In this document: positions 1-8,855 of the stretch, piece after piece | Layout of the letters: each line of letters opens with the position of its first letter | Numbering within the stretch: position 1 is the stretch's first letter | Assembly: GCA_040396955.1 (NCBI GenBank) | Contig: JBBAWX010000001.1 | Coordinates: 301,531-365,530 of the forward strand | Origin: UBA965 sp040396955 | GTDB lineage: Bacteria; Chloroflexota; Chloroflexia; Chloroflexales; Roseiflexaceae | Direction of reading: 5' to 3' | Length of the DNA: 64,000 bases | Translations under genes and position numbers: made by a program | The notes under the pieces: model-generated | Seen by the model: only the letters and a program-made list of their open reading frames with translations | Databases searched by the model: none | Told to the model about the DNA's origin: nothing

Positions 1-1335
1 TACGAAAGCATTGCGACACGTTTGACCGATCTAGGTGCCGATGTGGTCAAAGTGGGGCTCGTTGATACAGCGCCAGCGGCGGTGGCTGCCGGTGAAGCCT
101 TTGTCCAGGCGCAGGTTGATTTGCTCATCTGTCATACGGCCACCTATGCCACCTCCTCACAGGTCTTACCCATCGTACAACGATCCGGTAAACAGGTACT
201 CGTGCTCAATTTGCAGCCGGTTGGACAACTCGACTACCCGAATACTGACACGGGAAGTTGGTTGGCTGCCTGTTCCGCCTGTTGTGTGCCTGAAATCTCC
301 AATGCGTTTCGGCGGGCGCATATTCCTTTTCAGGTGGTGTCAGGCACCTTGCACGACGATCCCCATGCGTGGGGGCGCATCGCCGATTGGGTACGGGCCG
401 CCACTGCGGTTGTAGCGGTGCGCCGCGCCCGCTTTGGTATGCTCGGTCATCCGTATCCTGGTATGCTCGACATGTACAGCGACCCTACCATGCTCCATGC
501 ACAACTGGGGTGTCATGTGGAGTGGCTGGAGTTTGACGAATTTGCCCAGCAGATTGCCGAAGCCGATGAGGCCAGTGTCGTGCATCGTGAAGAACTCATC
601 CGCGCACAATTCGTAGAGGCGCCTGTTGGCATTGACCGTATCTCACGCCCCGTGACAGCTACCGGGTTGGCCAATGCCGCCCGTACATCGTTGGGGCTTG
701 ATCGTGTGGTGGCTCATCATCAGCTTGATGCCCTTTGTTACTACCATCGCGGGGTCCCAGGGATGCCCACCGCCGATGCGGCTGCCCACATGATTGTCGG
801 GGCTACGATGCTGACGTGGCAGGGGATTCCGTGTGCAGGTGAAGGTGATCTGAAGACGGCAGTGGCCATGTTTTTGATGGACCGTATTGGTGCGGGCGGA
901 TCGTTTACCGAGTTTTATGCCATGGATGTCCCCGAGCAGTTTGTTTTGATGGGGCACGATGGCCCCGCACATCCCCATCTCAGCGATCAAAAGCCTCTGA
1001 TGCGAGCACTCAGCTTGTACCACGGTAAGGCGGGTGAGGGGATCTCCATCGAACTCCGTGTCAAGCACGGCCCGATTACCATATTGGGGGTCACTCAAGA
1101 TGGGCACGGGCGCCTCCGCATGTTGGTAGCGGAGGGGGAGTCCATCCCTGGGCCGGTGTTGCAAATCGGTAATACCAACAGTCGATTGCGCTTCAGCATG
1201 GGGCCAGCAGCCTTCATGGACCGGTGGTGCCAAGAAGCTCCCACCCATCATGTGGCATTGGGTATTGGGCATCAGGCGACGGTGTTGCAGCATGTGGCCC
1301 GTTTGCTTGGCATTGAATGTGTGGTGGTTGCATGA
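1..1335 (+). CDS. L-fucose/L-arabinose isomerase family protein (5' partial)
   Basis: The reading frame is open from the first base, so the true start lies upstream of the window and about 444 residues are visible. The segment GMLGHPYPGMLDMYSD and the later GEGDLKTA are typical of the sugar isomerase family that includes AraA-like and FucI-like proteins, which interconvert aldoses and ketoses in the cytoplasm. Family members are usually a little under 500 residues, so only a short N-terminal piece is missing. The stop overlaps the start of the next gene (ATGA), which indicates translational coupling with the large glycosidase downstream. The exact sugar cannot be read from the sequence; arabinose, fucose or a related deoxy-sugar are all possible. 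Confidence 0.8.
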   Translation, partial: YESIATRLTDLGADVVKVGLVDTAPAAVAAGEAFVQAQVDLLICHTATYATSSQVLPIVQRSGKQVLVLNLQPVGQLDYPNTDTGSWLAACSACCVPEISNAFRRAHIPFQVVSGTLHDDPHAWGRIADWVRAATAVVAVRRARFGMLGHPYPGMLDMYSDPTMLHAQLGCHVEWLEFDEFAQQIAEADEASVVHREELIRAQFVEAPVGIDRISRPVTATGLANAARTSLGLDRVVAHHQLDALCYYHRGVPGMPTADAAAHMIVGATMLTWQGIPCAGEGDLKTAVAMFLMDRIGAGGSFTEFYAMDVPEQFVLMGHDGPAHPHLSDQKPLMRALSLYHGKAGEGISIELRVKHGPITILGVTQDGHGRLRMLVAEGESIPGPVLQIGNTNSRLRFSMGPAAFMDRWCQEAPTHHVALGIGHQATVLQHVARLLGIECVVVA

Positions 1336-4300
1336 GTAGCGCACATGAAGCACACGGGCGCATGCGACATCCGGATGCGCGCTTTTCGCCGGCGCCTATC
1401 TGGTGGTGGAGTGGTGACGCCCTTGATCCACAGCGGTTGCGCTGGCAACTCGAGCGTTTTGTGGCTGGTCACGTCTACAACGTCGTAATCCTTAATTTGG
1501 CACCCACTGGACCACTGCACGGTTCTTTGGCAGACGCACCGCATTTCTTGACTCCGGAGTGGTGGCGTATTTTTCGTGGGGTATGTGCAGATGCACGTGA
1601 ACTTGGCGTGCGCATCTGGTTTTATGACCAAATCGGCTTCTCGGGGGCCAACGTGCAAGGGCAGCTGGTGCGCCAAACCTCGGCATTTGCCGGTCAGGTG
1701 TTGGCAAGTAGTGTGCATGATGCACACACTGCCACTGCGTTTGACTTTCCTACAGGGAGTATTCCCCTCGGCGCATGGCAACACGTCTCCGGCGTATGGT
1801 CTCCGTTGCCGGTGACAGCCATGACTGTGCAGAGCACCGCCGATCGACCGCATCGGGTACGCCTCGTCTATGCGGTCGTGCGTGGGTTTGACTACATGAG
1901 TGTGGCGGCCTGTCATGCGTTGCGACAGACGGTACATGAAGCCTTCGAACGTGAAGCAGGGGAATATTTTGGCGACGTGATTGTTGGGTCGTTTCAGGAT
2001 GAGCTCCCCTCTATGCCGACCTGGAGTGCAGATTTTGGGGCGAGCTTTGCCATGCAACATGGATATGCCCTGGAGTCCCAACTGTTGGCGCTCTTTGAAG
2101 CGGACGTCCCAAATGCGGCTCAAGTGCGTATCGACTATCAACGCTGGCGGGCACACCGCTGTGAGGTTGCGTTTTTTCGGCCTTTTTATGATTGGCATGA
2201 GCAGCATGGTCTCATCTGTGGTTTTGACCAGCAAAGTCCGGCGCGCATGGCGTTGCCGGTTGGTGCGGTCGACGAGTATGCTGATTATCTGCAAACACAT
2301 CGTTGGTACGGTGCCCCTGGGAGCGACCACCACGGCAACGGCAAAATTCACTCGTCGCTGGCACATCTCTATGAGCGGCCTCGTTCGTGGATTGAGGCAT
2401 TCCATAGCAGTGGCTGGGGTGGTACACTCGAAGAAACCTTCGATTGGCTGGTGCCTTGGCTACGCGCTGGTTTGACACTCTATAATCCGCATGCAGTCTA
2501 CTATTCGACCCACGGAGGATGGTGGGAATGGGCGCCTCCGTCAACGTGTTGGCGTCAACCGTATTGGCGCCACTATCCGCAATTTGCCGATGCCGTCATG
2601 CGTCTGACCGGCGTGCTTTCGCTGGGGTCCCATGTGTGCGATATTGCCGTCTTGTTCCCCACGACCACCGTTCAGGCCAATCTGCTCATCTCGGGGGCAT
2701 TGCCCGACGCTCGTCGGGCAGAGCAGATCTTTGTTGACGTGACCGGGTCCATGTTTTGGAATAACCCTAAACCGGGAATACTCGATCAGGTGCGCCGTGA
2801 TTTCGACATGATCGACGATGACTCACTGCGGCGTGCAACCGTTGATGCGGGTCGTGTGCACGTGGCAGGTGAAGCCTATCGGTGCATTATTTTGCCGGGA
2901 GTGACTGAGCTTCTCCCGGAAGTTGCGCAGCAGTTACGCACATTTGCCGAACAAGGAGGCGTGCTGATTGCAATTGCGACCTGCCCGCCCGCCCTCGCCG
3001 ATTGCACCGCACTCCACGTATTGGCATCCGTGGATGATCTCCCAGCGCTGCTAACCACCCTGCCTCGCCAGATAAGTGGAGAGTGTTTTGTGCTCGAACG
3101 TCGCGTCAGTGATGGTCGCTTGGTGTTGCTGACCCCGACGCAAAGTGCGACCACATTCACCTGGAATGGCCATTGGAACAGCACCCCCTATCACTTTGAT
3201 ACGACACGATTACCACTTTTTGTTGACATAAAAACAGATATTCCCTACCTAGAACAGTGGAGTATTCTCCAAGGGACGCGCACACCGCTCGTGCCGCAGG
3301 TATCCGGCCACTACACGATTGCCTTTGATGAGGCACCAGTCGCGCTGCTTTTTGTGCCTGATGAGCCACCACATCCTCTACCAGAGCCCCTACCCTTGGT
3401 GGTGCCCGAAGTACGTGCTACCTACGATCTCGCGGGTACATGGCAGGTGCAGGTAGAGCCAGTCGTCGAGAACACGTGGGGGGATTTGGCGTTGCCTGCC
3501 TCCGCGCATCTCTGGCCACAGACCTTCCGTGTCCACGATGTGGGGCAACAGCGTGAGGTGGTCATCGGATTTGGTGTGTATGGGTGGTATCACGGGCCAG
3601 TACCGGTGGCACAACAACCAGATCCGCTCGTTGATGCGCATCCACAGCACTTTCGCGACATGGTGACCGGGTGGTCACCACTCGTGTACTCACTCTCACA
3701 CGGTATTCACAAAGATACGCTGCACTGGGGCATGCTAGGGCCCAAAGGGTATGTGCCCGAAGAATTCATGGATTTTGGTCGTCTTGAGGCTGGGCATTCG
3801 GTGCGGGTACGCACCACGTTCACTCTTCAGGATGCCTTTCAGGGAGCCTTGGTAATTGGGGCTCCAACTGCCAAACGACTGTGGATTGACGGTATCGCCT
3901 ATCCGGATACTTCTGTCGGGTATCAGTGGTTGTGTGACGTTGTCTTGAGTGCTGGCTTGCACGTGCTTGAGTTTGAGTTGATCGCCGAACAAACAGTGGC
4001 AGTGCGTGGATATTGGGCATTGACCCATGATCGTGAACGTTTTCGGCGACCCATCTGGATGATGAACAGCGACACCCCGCAAGCGAATACGCCGGTAGAA
4101 TTCGCCTATACCTTTACCTTGCCCACCGAGAGTCAGGCAGGGGCGTGCATGGTCACGACGGACGCTCCGTTGGTCATTCATCTCGATGGTGTGGAAATCG
4201 GGCGTCAAGGTGGTTTTGATCCGTATGGGAGCACCGTGCGTGTACAACCGCACACCCTACCACCATTGACCGCTGGTACACACACCCTCCTGCTGACTGC

Positions 4301-5216
4301 ACTCGATGGCGGTCGCGGGGTCACGTTGTTGGTCGATGGAATGTGTCACCGTGCTGATGCGCCACAGGTGTCACTCATGAGTGGTGCCGATTGGCAGATG
4401 CGGCGCGGTCGTGCTACGTGGCAAGCGGTACGACTGCGTCGGCGCACGTGGGTGGATATCACGTTTGACACTGATCCGAGCTTGTATGTGCACATGGATC
4501 CAGGTTGGCCACTGCTCGAGCGTCGTCCCCATCCGTTACCACGGACACGATGGTTGTCGGGGAGCACTGATACAAGTGTACTGGAGGTCGTCCCTGACGC
4601 CTATGCGGGGAGTGCATCAGCCAATCAATTGCGCTGGCGTATCCCAGTCGGAGCTACTGCGATGGCATTGACGGTGGCTGGCTCTGCTGAGCTCCGCATT
4701 GACGATTCCCCGGTATCGGTGTGCGCCGGTGTGGCTGCGGTGCCCGCAGGAGCGCGGTGGGCGGAGCTTGCGCTTGCCAATGATGCGAGCAGGCACGGGG
4801 TTGATGCGACTGCCATCGTGGGACCAATCACCTATGAATGGGGGAGCGGGATGGCCACACTGCCCGCCACATTCGCAGAGCTTGGGTTGGCCGATTTTGC
4901 GGGAGCTATCCACTGTTGGCGTGAGGTGGAGGTGCCCGAGTGGCACAATGGTGGGCGGTGGCTGGTGTGTTGTGATCAGGTGCGTGGCACCATGGAAGTG
5001 CGCGTCAACGGTCATCTTGCCGGTGTGCGCATCTGGTCACCCTATCAATATGACGTGACAGAGCTCCTCAAGCCGGGTGTGAACCACATCGAGCTCTTGA
5101 TGACCAACACCCTGGCTGGCTATCTTGATGTCCATAGTCCGACCAGTTATGCTCCCGATTATCAACATCCAGCGGGTTTGTGGGGGGCATTTCAGCTGGT
5201 GTATTGCACCAGCTAA
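1332..5216 (+). CDS. Very large GH106-like glycoside hydrolase
   Basis: This encodes a 1,294-residue protein. The ATG at 1332 is preferred over the ATG at 1317 because it gives an ATGA overlap with the isomerase stop. The N-terminus (APIWWWSGDALDPQRLRWQL) resembles the start of the TIM-barrel region of GH106 alpha-L-rhamnosidase-like proteins, in which a WWW-G motif is followed by a helix of the form LxxQLExF. Later segments such as SFQDELPSMP fit a glycosidase barrel. The C-terminal third contains jelly-roll-like stretches, ending in a GH2-type sugar-binding fold (EVRVNGHLAGV then YDVTELLKPGVN). No signal peptide is visible, so it probably acts in the cytoplasm on imported oligosaccharide. 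The family assignment is moderate and substrate specificity is unknown. Confidence 0.62.
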   Translation: MSSAHEAHGRMRHPDARFSPAPIWWWSGDALDPQRLRWQLERFVAGHVYNVVILNLAPTGPLHGSLADAPHFLTPEWWRIFRGVCADARELGVRIWFYDQIGFSGANVQGQLVRQTSAFAGQVLASSVHDAHTATAFDFPTGSIPLGAWQHVSGVWSPLPVTAMTVQSTADRPHRVRLVYAVVRGFDYMSVAACHALRQTVHEAFEREAGEYFGDVIVGSFQDELPSMPTWSADFGASFAMQHGYALESQLLALFEADVPNAAQVRIDYQRWRAHRCEVAFFRPFYDWHEQHGLICGFDQQSPARMALPVGAVDEYADYLQTHRWYGAPGSDHHGNGKIHSSLAHLYERPRSWIEAFHSSGWGGTLEETFDWLVPWLRAGLTLYNPHAVYYSTHGGWWEWAPPSTCWRQPYWRHYPQFADAVMRLTGVLSLGSHVCDIAVLFPTTTVQANLLISGALPDARRAEQIFVDVTGSMFWNNPKPGILDQVRRDFDMIDDDSLRRATVDAGRVHVAGEAYRCIILPGVTELLPEVAQQLRTFAEQGGVLIAIATCPPALADCTALHVLASVDDLPALLTTLPRQISGECFVLERRVSDGRLVLLTPTQSATTFTWNGHWNSTPYHFDTTRLPLFVDIKTDIPYLEQWSILQGTRTPLVPQVSGHYTIAFDEAPVALLFVPDEPPHPLPEPLPLVVPEVRATYDLAGTWQVQVEPVVENTWGDLALPASAHLWPQTFRVHDVGQQREVVIGFGVYGWYHGPVPVAQQPDPLVDAHPQHFRDMVTGWSPLVYSLSHGIHKDTLHWGMLGPKGYVPEEFMDFGRLEAGHSVRVRTTFTLQDAFQGALVIGAPTAKRLWIDGIAYPDTSVGYQWLCDVVLSAGLHVLEFELIAEQTVAVRGYWALTHDRERFRRPIWMMNSDTPQANTPVEFAYTFTLPTESQAGACMVTTDAPLVIHLDGVEIGRQGGFDPYGSTVRVQPHTLPPLTAGTHTLLLTALDGGRGVTLLVDGMCHRADAPQVSLMSGADWQMRRGRATWQAVRLRRRTWVDITFDTDPSLYVHMDPGWPLLERRPHPLPRTRWLSGSTDTSVLEVVPDAYAGSASANQLRWRIPVGATAMALTVAGSAELRIDDSPVSVCAGVAAVPAGARWAELALANDASRHGVDATAIVGPITYEWGSGMATLPATFAELGLADFAGAIHCWREVEVPEWHNGGRWLVCCDQVRGTMEVRVNGHLAGVRIWSPYQYDVTELLKPGVNHIELLMTNTLAGYLDVHSPTSYAPDYQHPAGLWGAFQLVYCTS

Positions 5217-5283
5217 TGTGTTTACACAATGCATGTCGGGATGGTGTACAATAGCCTGTGGGGTAACTGTTTAAGGAGGAGTC

Positions 5284-6348
5284 ATGCACATGTTGCGGAA
5301 GCAGACAATGTTGCTCAGCGTGTTGTTGGTGCTGATGCTGGCATTGAGTGCCTGTGGTGGCGGTGATGCGGCAAGCACTGCCGAAGAGCCGGTGGCCGAC
5401 ACGCAGAGCGATGCTGGTACGACCAGTACTGACGCAGAAGCACCTGCCGAAGAACCGACGACGAGTGAAGAAGAAACCACCAACGAGGAGTCGAGTGGTG
5501 GAGCTGTGTGGGATGCCCTAGGGTTTGAAACACGCCTTGAGTCGCTTGAGAGTTACGTGGTGACGTTCAGCTACAAATACAACGTCCCTGGTGAGATGCC
5601 ACAAAACATGGAGTGGACACAGCGAGTCAATCGTACCCAAAATGCGCTCGATACATCGATGAGTAGCGAGGCGGCAAGCACAGTCAGCACAATTCGTTAT
5701 CTGTCAATTGCCGATACTACCTACATGGTTGCTGAAACCGGCCAGTGCACTATGATTAATGCTGACGATATTCAGAGTGAGTCGATGTCGCCAGAATCGG
5801 TCATGTTCAACAATCTGTCCGACATGCAGATGACGGGTCCCGGCCCTGACGTCGATGGTCGTGCTACCGACGCCTACGTAGGCAAGTACACCGATGGTGT
5901 CAATAGTATTGATACCACCGCATATGTCGACAAAGAATACAACGTGCCGTTGCAGTGGGAGTCGAAAGGGACGACCGTGCTCGATGGCGCTACCCAAGAA
6001 TTTGAGTGGACATATCGCATCACCGATTTGAATGCAGCCGGTGACGTCGAAGTGCCCGCCGAATGTGCCGCCATGACATCAGCGAGCGCATGGCCCATGC
6101 CCGATGATGCACAGGTGACCATGCAGACCAATGAAATGTATGTGTACTTGACCAGTCAGCCTGTCGCCGATGTTTCGGAGTTTTATCGCAATGAAATGCC
6201 GGCTCAAGGGTATGCTGTGGCCGCTGATCCGGTCGAAATGGGTGACATGGCAATGCTGACGTTTAGCAAAGACAACCAGACCATCTCGATTGTGATTAGC
6301 CCGCAAGAAGGTCAGACCAACGTGGTCATTCAGGTGCAACCCAATTAA
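5284..6348 (+). CDS. Secreted lipoprotein, Chloroflexota-type
   Basis: The 354-residue product begins with a basic and hydrophobic leader ending in a lipobox, LALSAC, with the lipidated cysteine near residue 24. An acidic Thr/Glu-rich spacer follows to about residue 72. The rest is a folded domain of LppX/LolA-like character by appearance, with a short C-terminal module beginning PMPDDAQV and containing VSEFYRNEMPAQGY. A strong AAGGAGG ribosome site lies at 5273-5279, 4 bases before this ATG and 10 before the in-frame ATG at 5290, so either could be used. A strong terminator follows, so it is probably transcribed alone. Function is unknown. Confidence 0.75.
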   Translation: MHMLRKQTMLLSVLLVLMLALSACGGGDAASTAEEPVADTQSDAGTTSTDAEAPAEEPTTSEEETTNEESSGGAVWDALGFETRLESLESYVVTFSYKYNVPGEMPQNMEWTQRVNRTQNALDTSMSSEAASTVSTIRYLSIADTTYMVAETGQCTMINADDIQSESMSPESVMFNNLSDMQMTGPGPDVDGRATDAYVGKYTDGVNSIDTTAYVDKEYNVPLQWESKGTTVLDGATQEFEWTYRITDLNAAGDVEVPAECAAMTSASAWPMPDDAQVTMQTNEMYVYLTSQPVADVSEFYRNEMPAQGYAVAADPVEMGDMAMLTFSKDNQTISIVISPQEGQTNVVIQVQPN

Positions 6349-6368
6349 TGTGCCTCGCGGCAACGTTC

Positions 6369-6401
6369 ACCCCACGCTGTTTACAGCGTGGGGTGTTTTT
6401 T
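6369..6401 (+). terminator. Rho-independent terminator
   Basis: An 11-bp perfect stem (ACCCCACGCTG pairing with CAGCGTGGGGT) with a TTTA loop is followed by GTTTTTT. It lies 20 bases after the lipoprotein stop and also separates it from the convergent serine hydrolase gene. Confidence 0.92.
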
Positions 6402-6420
6402 GGCGAATCAAACCGTCAGA

Positions 6421-7527
6421 CTACCTTGATGGGATGCCGAGTTCGGTGCGAATGGCGTCTGCAACGACCATACCAATCGGCAGCGGTTCAATGTCGGTGA
6501 CCATGCGGGTTTTGGTGAGACTGAAGGCGAATTGCTGGTCGGGGTCCGCAAATGACATGGAGCCGCCCCAGCCACCGTGCCCGAATACGCCGGTGCGATG
6601 CGACATGGGAGACGGGTTCTCGTAGTCGGGAAGCTGGTAGCCCAGCCCAAAGAGCATCTTGAAGGCCACTGTGCCGTCGATGGCAGAACGCTGTACACTC
6701 CGGAGCATGTCGACGCGTCGAGCCGAGAGCAAGCGGATACCGTTGACCCCCTCACCAACAAGTGATGCATACACGGTGGCAAGCGCTCGTGCACTCGCCA
6801 TCACGTTGGCCCCGGGGATGGCAGCTGCCCGAACGTCGTGCCGGTTGGCAAAGAGATGCGGGGCGTCAGCAATCTGTTGGTTGCCCACATGATCGGCGTT
6901 CAGTACGGCGTTTTTGGCATCATAACTGAGGTCTGCACTCGCATGCTGACGCGCTACAGGCAGACCAATGTAAAGATCGGTGATGCCCAGCGGGGCGCAG
7001 ATTTCGTCGTGTACGTATGTGCCAATGGATCGTCCATCAACACGACGGATGAGTTCACCGAGCAACCAGCCATAGCTAATCGCGTGGTACGCGCTTACTT
7101 CACCTGGATAACTCTGTGGTGCCATGGCGGCAAAACGAGCACACATCGCATTCCAGTCACAGATTTCTTCGGTGCTCACGTGCGGCATGTGTTGCATGCC
7201 ACTGGTGTGTGTCAGCAACTGCCGAATCGAGATAAATCGTTTGCCGTTTTGGGCAAATTCTGGCCAGTACCGACAAACTGGGTCGTCGTAGGCGAGCAGA
7301 CCACGTTCTGCTAGTTGGTGGATGGCCAATGCGGTAATGCCCTTGGTCATTGACCATCCAAAAATCAGCGTGTCAGGCGTGAGCGCATCTCCGGCGGTGT
7401 TGCGCACTCCCGCACTCAGGTCAACGATGCGTTGGCCATGATGGTAGACACAGAGTTGGAGGCCTTCTTCAATGCCCTGCTCAATGTACTGCTGTAGAAT
7501 TGACGCGATGGTTGTCGATAGGCTCAT
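6421..7527 (-). CDS. Beta-lactamase family serine hydrolase
   Basis: The 368-residue protein has the signature of class C beta-lactamase/esterase-type serine hydrolases. The nucleophile motif SMTK is at residues 59-62, a Tyr at 152 (SYGW) sits where the YxN motif is expected, and HGG at 317-319 replaces the KTG box. No signal peptide is seen, so it is probably a cytoplasmic esterase or amide hydrolase (EstB-like) rather than a drug-resistance enzyme. An AAGGAG site lies about 10 bases before the start. It begins 24 bases after the enolase-superfamily gene and is probably in one operon with it, which suggests a role in opening or de-esterifying a sugar-acid substrate. Confidence 0.85.
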   Translation of the reverse strand: MSLSTTIASILQQYIEQGIEEGLQLCVYHHGQRIVDLSAGVRNTAGDALTPDTLIFGWSMTKGITALAIHQLAERGLLAYDDPVCRYWPEFAQNGKRFISIRQLLTHTSGMQHMPHVSTEEICDWNAMCARFAAMAPQSYPGEVSAYHAISYGWLLGELIRRVDGRSIGTYVHDEICAPLGITDLYIGLPVARQHASADLSYDAKNAVLNADHVGNQQIADAPHLFANRHDVRAAAIPGANVMASARALATVYASLVGEGVNGIRLLSARRVDMLRSVQRSAIDGTVAFKMLFGLGYQLPDYENPSPMSHRTGVFGHGGWGGSMSFADPDQQFAFSLTKTRMVTDIEPLPIGMVVADAIRTELGIPSR

Positions 7528-7551
7528 GTGTGCGTGTGCTCCTTCTCACTA

Positions 7552-8730
7552 TTACAGTTCCGGTGACCGATAAATGACTTGTTGCCCAACACGGATTTCA
7601 CACTCTACCAGGTATGGTCGAATGGCGTCCAAATTGGGTGAAATCCCGAGACCTGGCTTCTGTGGCAGGTGGATGTGGCCATCGGCATCGGGGAGCATGC
7701 GCTCGTGTGTCATCTCCACCGCCAATGACTTCAGCTCTACCGGGTATTCGCAAATGACGTCATCGACGAGTCCCGCATACGGTTGCAACGATGCACTGAG
7801 GGCGAGGTGCGAAGTAAACGTGTGATTTACATAGGTGACCCCTTTGGCGTGTGCGTACTGCGCAACTTGGTGCGCCGTGCTAATGCCGCCAATGCGTCCC
7901 GTGTCGATTTGCACATAGCCGATGTCGGCATAGTCGATCATGTGTTTGGCCATGTAGTAGGTGTGACACCCTTCGCCACCCGCCAATTTCACGGTGCCTG
8001 CCCGTTTGGCGAGCTCCGCATAGGCGGTCAACGCTCCTGACAAGAACGGCTCTTCGAGCCATGTCACGTGACAATCCTGAAGCGCTCCGAGGCGAGCTTC
8101 GGCTATTGTCACGTCATCTATCCATACCGTGCCCGCATCAATCAGCAACACTCCCGCTCCGCCGAGGCCTTCTCGGGCCGCATAGACGTGCTCGGCATCG
8201 TGAGCGACGTCGCCCAGTCCATACGGACCCCAGCCGAATTTTGCGGCGCGGAAGCCGGATTGACGCACTCGTTGGGCTTTGGCGAACGTTTCGGCGGGAG
8301 TGTCACCGAAGAGTTGTGAGGCATACGGCAATTTGGGATAACTCCGTGGATAGCCGAGGAGCTCAAACACCGGTGTGTGCAGGCGCTTGCCAAGCAAGTC
8401 CCACAGGGCAATGTCAATGCCTGAGAGCGTGTGGTCGGCCTGGAGCAGGTCGAGACTGTTGGCGCGTACGCGCTGGTTGATGCGCATGATGTCGGCGATA
8501 TCGTTGATGGGCATCCCCAGCACCGAATCACGTACCGGTTTGCAGGCACTATGCGACATCGGGCAGACGAGGCTGGCAATGGAGACCAACGGTGAGGCCT
8601 CACACTCCCCCCATCCCACATAGTCGCCTGCTTGGACTCGCACGAGTAGGGCGTCTTGACTGCCGTCGCCGATGTCGAGGACTTCGGGCATTGCCAAATA
8701 AAAAAAGTCTACACTGTCGATATTCATCAT
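7552..8730 (-). CDS. Mandelate racemase/enolase superfamily enzyme
   Basis: The 392-residue product is a two-domain enolase-superfamily protein. Visible barrel motifs are AAKFGW (position of the general-base Lys), LLIDAGTVW, WLEEPF and GGEGCH carrying the metal-binding Asp, Glu and Glu, then VQIDTGRIGG and NHTFTSH, which give the Asp/His pair of the mandelate racemase subgroup. This group dehydrates or racemises sugar acids through an enolate. The start at 8730 (or the adjacent ATG at 8727) is preferred over 8796, because the extended -10 box lies at 8765-8773 and an upstream start would fall outside the transcript. It leads an operon with the serine hydrolase. The exact acid substrate is not deducible. 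Confidence 0.85.
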   Translation of the reverse strand: MMNIDSVDFFYLAMPEVLDIGDGSQDALLVRVQAGDYVGWGECEASPLVSIASLVCPMSHSACKPVRDSVLGMPINDIADIMRINQRVRANSLDLLQADHTLSGIDIALWDLLGKRLHTPVFELLGYPRSYPKLPYASQLFGDTPAETFAKAQRVRQSGFRAAKFGWGPYGLGDVAHDAEHVYAAREGLGGAGVLLIDAGTVWIDDVTIAEARLGALQDCHVTWLEEPFLSGALTAYAELAKRAGTVKLAGGEGCHTYYMAKHMIDYADIGYVQIDTGRIGGISTAHQVAQYAHAKGVTYVNHTFTSHLALSASLQPYAGLVDDVICEYPVELKSLAVEMTHERMLPDADGHIHLPQKPGLGISPNLDAIRPYLVECEIRVGQQVIYRSPEL

Positions 8731-8764
8731 CGCTTCTTCTGGCAAAATAGGGTTGTGTCTGCCG

Positions 8765-8773
8765 ATTATAGCA
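8765..8773 (-). promoter_or_regulatory. Extended -10 promoter of the enolase-family operon
   Basis: Read on the minus strand this is TGCTATAAT, an extended -10 element. It would start transcription about 30 bases before the ATG at 8730. No well-placed -35 is visible, which is common for extended -10 promoters. The divergent promoter for the GH36 gene lies next to it. Confidence 0.65.
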
Positions 8774-8789
8774 CGGGTGTTGTCACATA

Positions 8790-8818
8790 TTGACAATTTG
8801 TTACTTCACACGTAGGAT
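8790..8818 (+). promoter_or_regulatory. Sigma70-type promoter of GH36 gene
   Basis: A perfect TTGACA at 8790-8795 is separated by 17 bases from TAGGAT at 8813-8818. The spacing is ideal and the start of transcription would fall near 8825, at the edge of the palindromic operator candidate at 8832-8845. Confidence 0.7.
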
Positions 8819-8831
8819 AGGGGCGCAGTAA

Positions 8832-8845
8832 TTCACACATGCGAA
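8832..8845 (+). promoter_or_regulatory. Candidate operator, copy 1
   Basis: TTCACACATGCGAA matches the perfect palindrome at 10960-10973 in 12 of 14 positions. It lies 13 bases after the -10 box, where a bound repressor would block transcription. The two differences are both pyrimidine changes in the arms. Confidence 0.5.
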
Positions 8846-8855
8846 AGGCATTCCC

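Noticed and set aside
1272..2405. Long open frame on the minus strand (377 codons)
   Set aside because: It lies antisense to the GH106-like gene, and its product is rich in Cys, His and Arg without domain features; the plus-strand frame is clearly the gene.
6421..7527. Beta-lactamase as antibiotic-resistance gene
   Set aside because: It has no signal peptide, HGG in place of KTG, and an operon with a sugar-acid enzyme; an esterase-like role is more likely.
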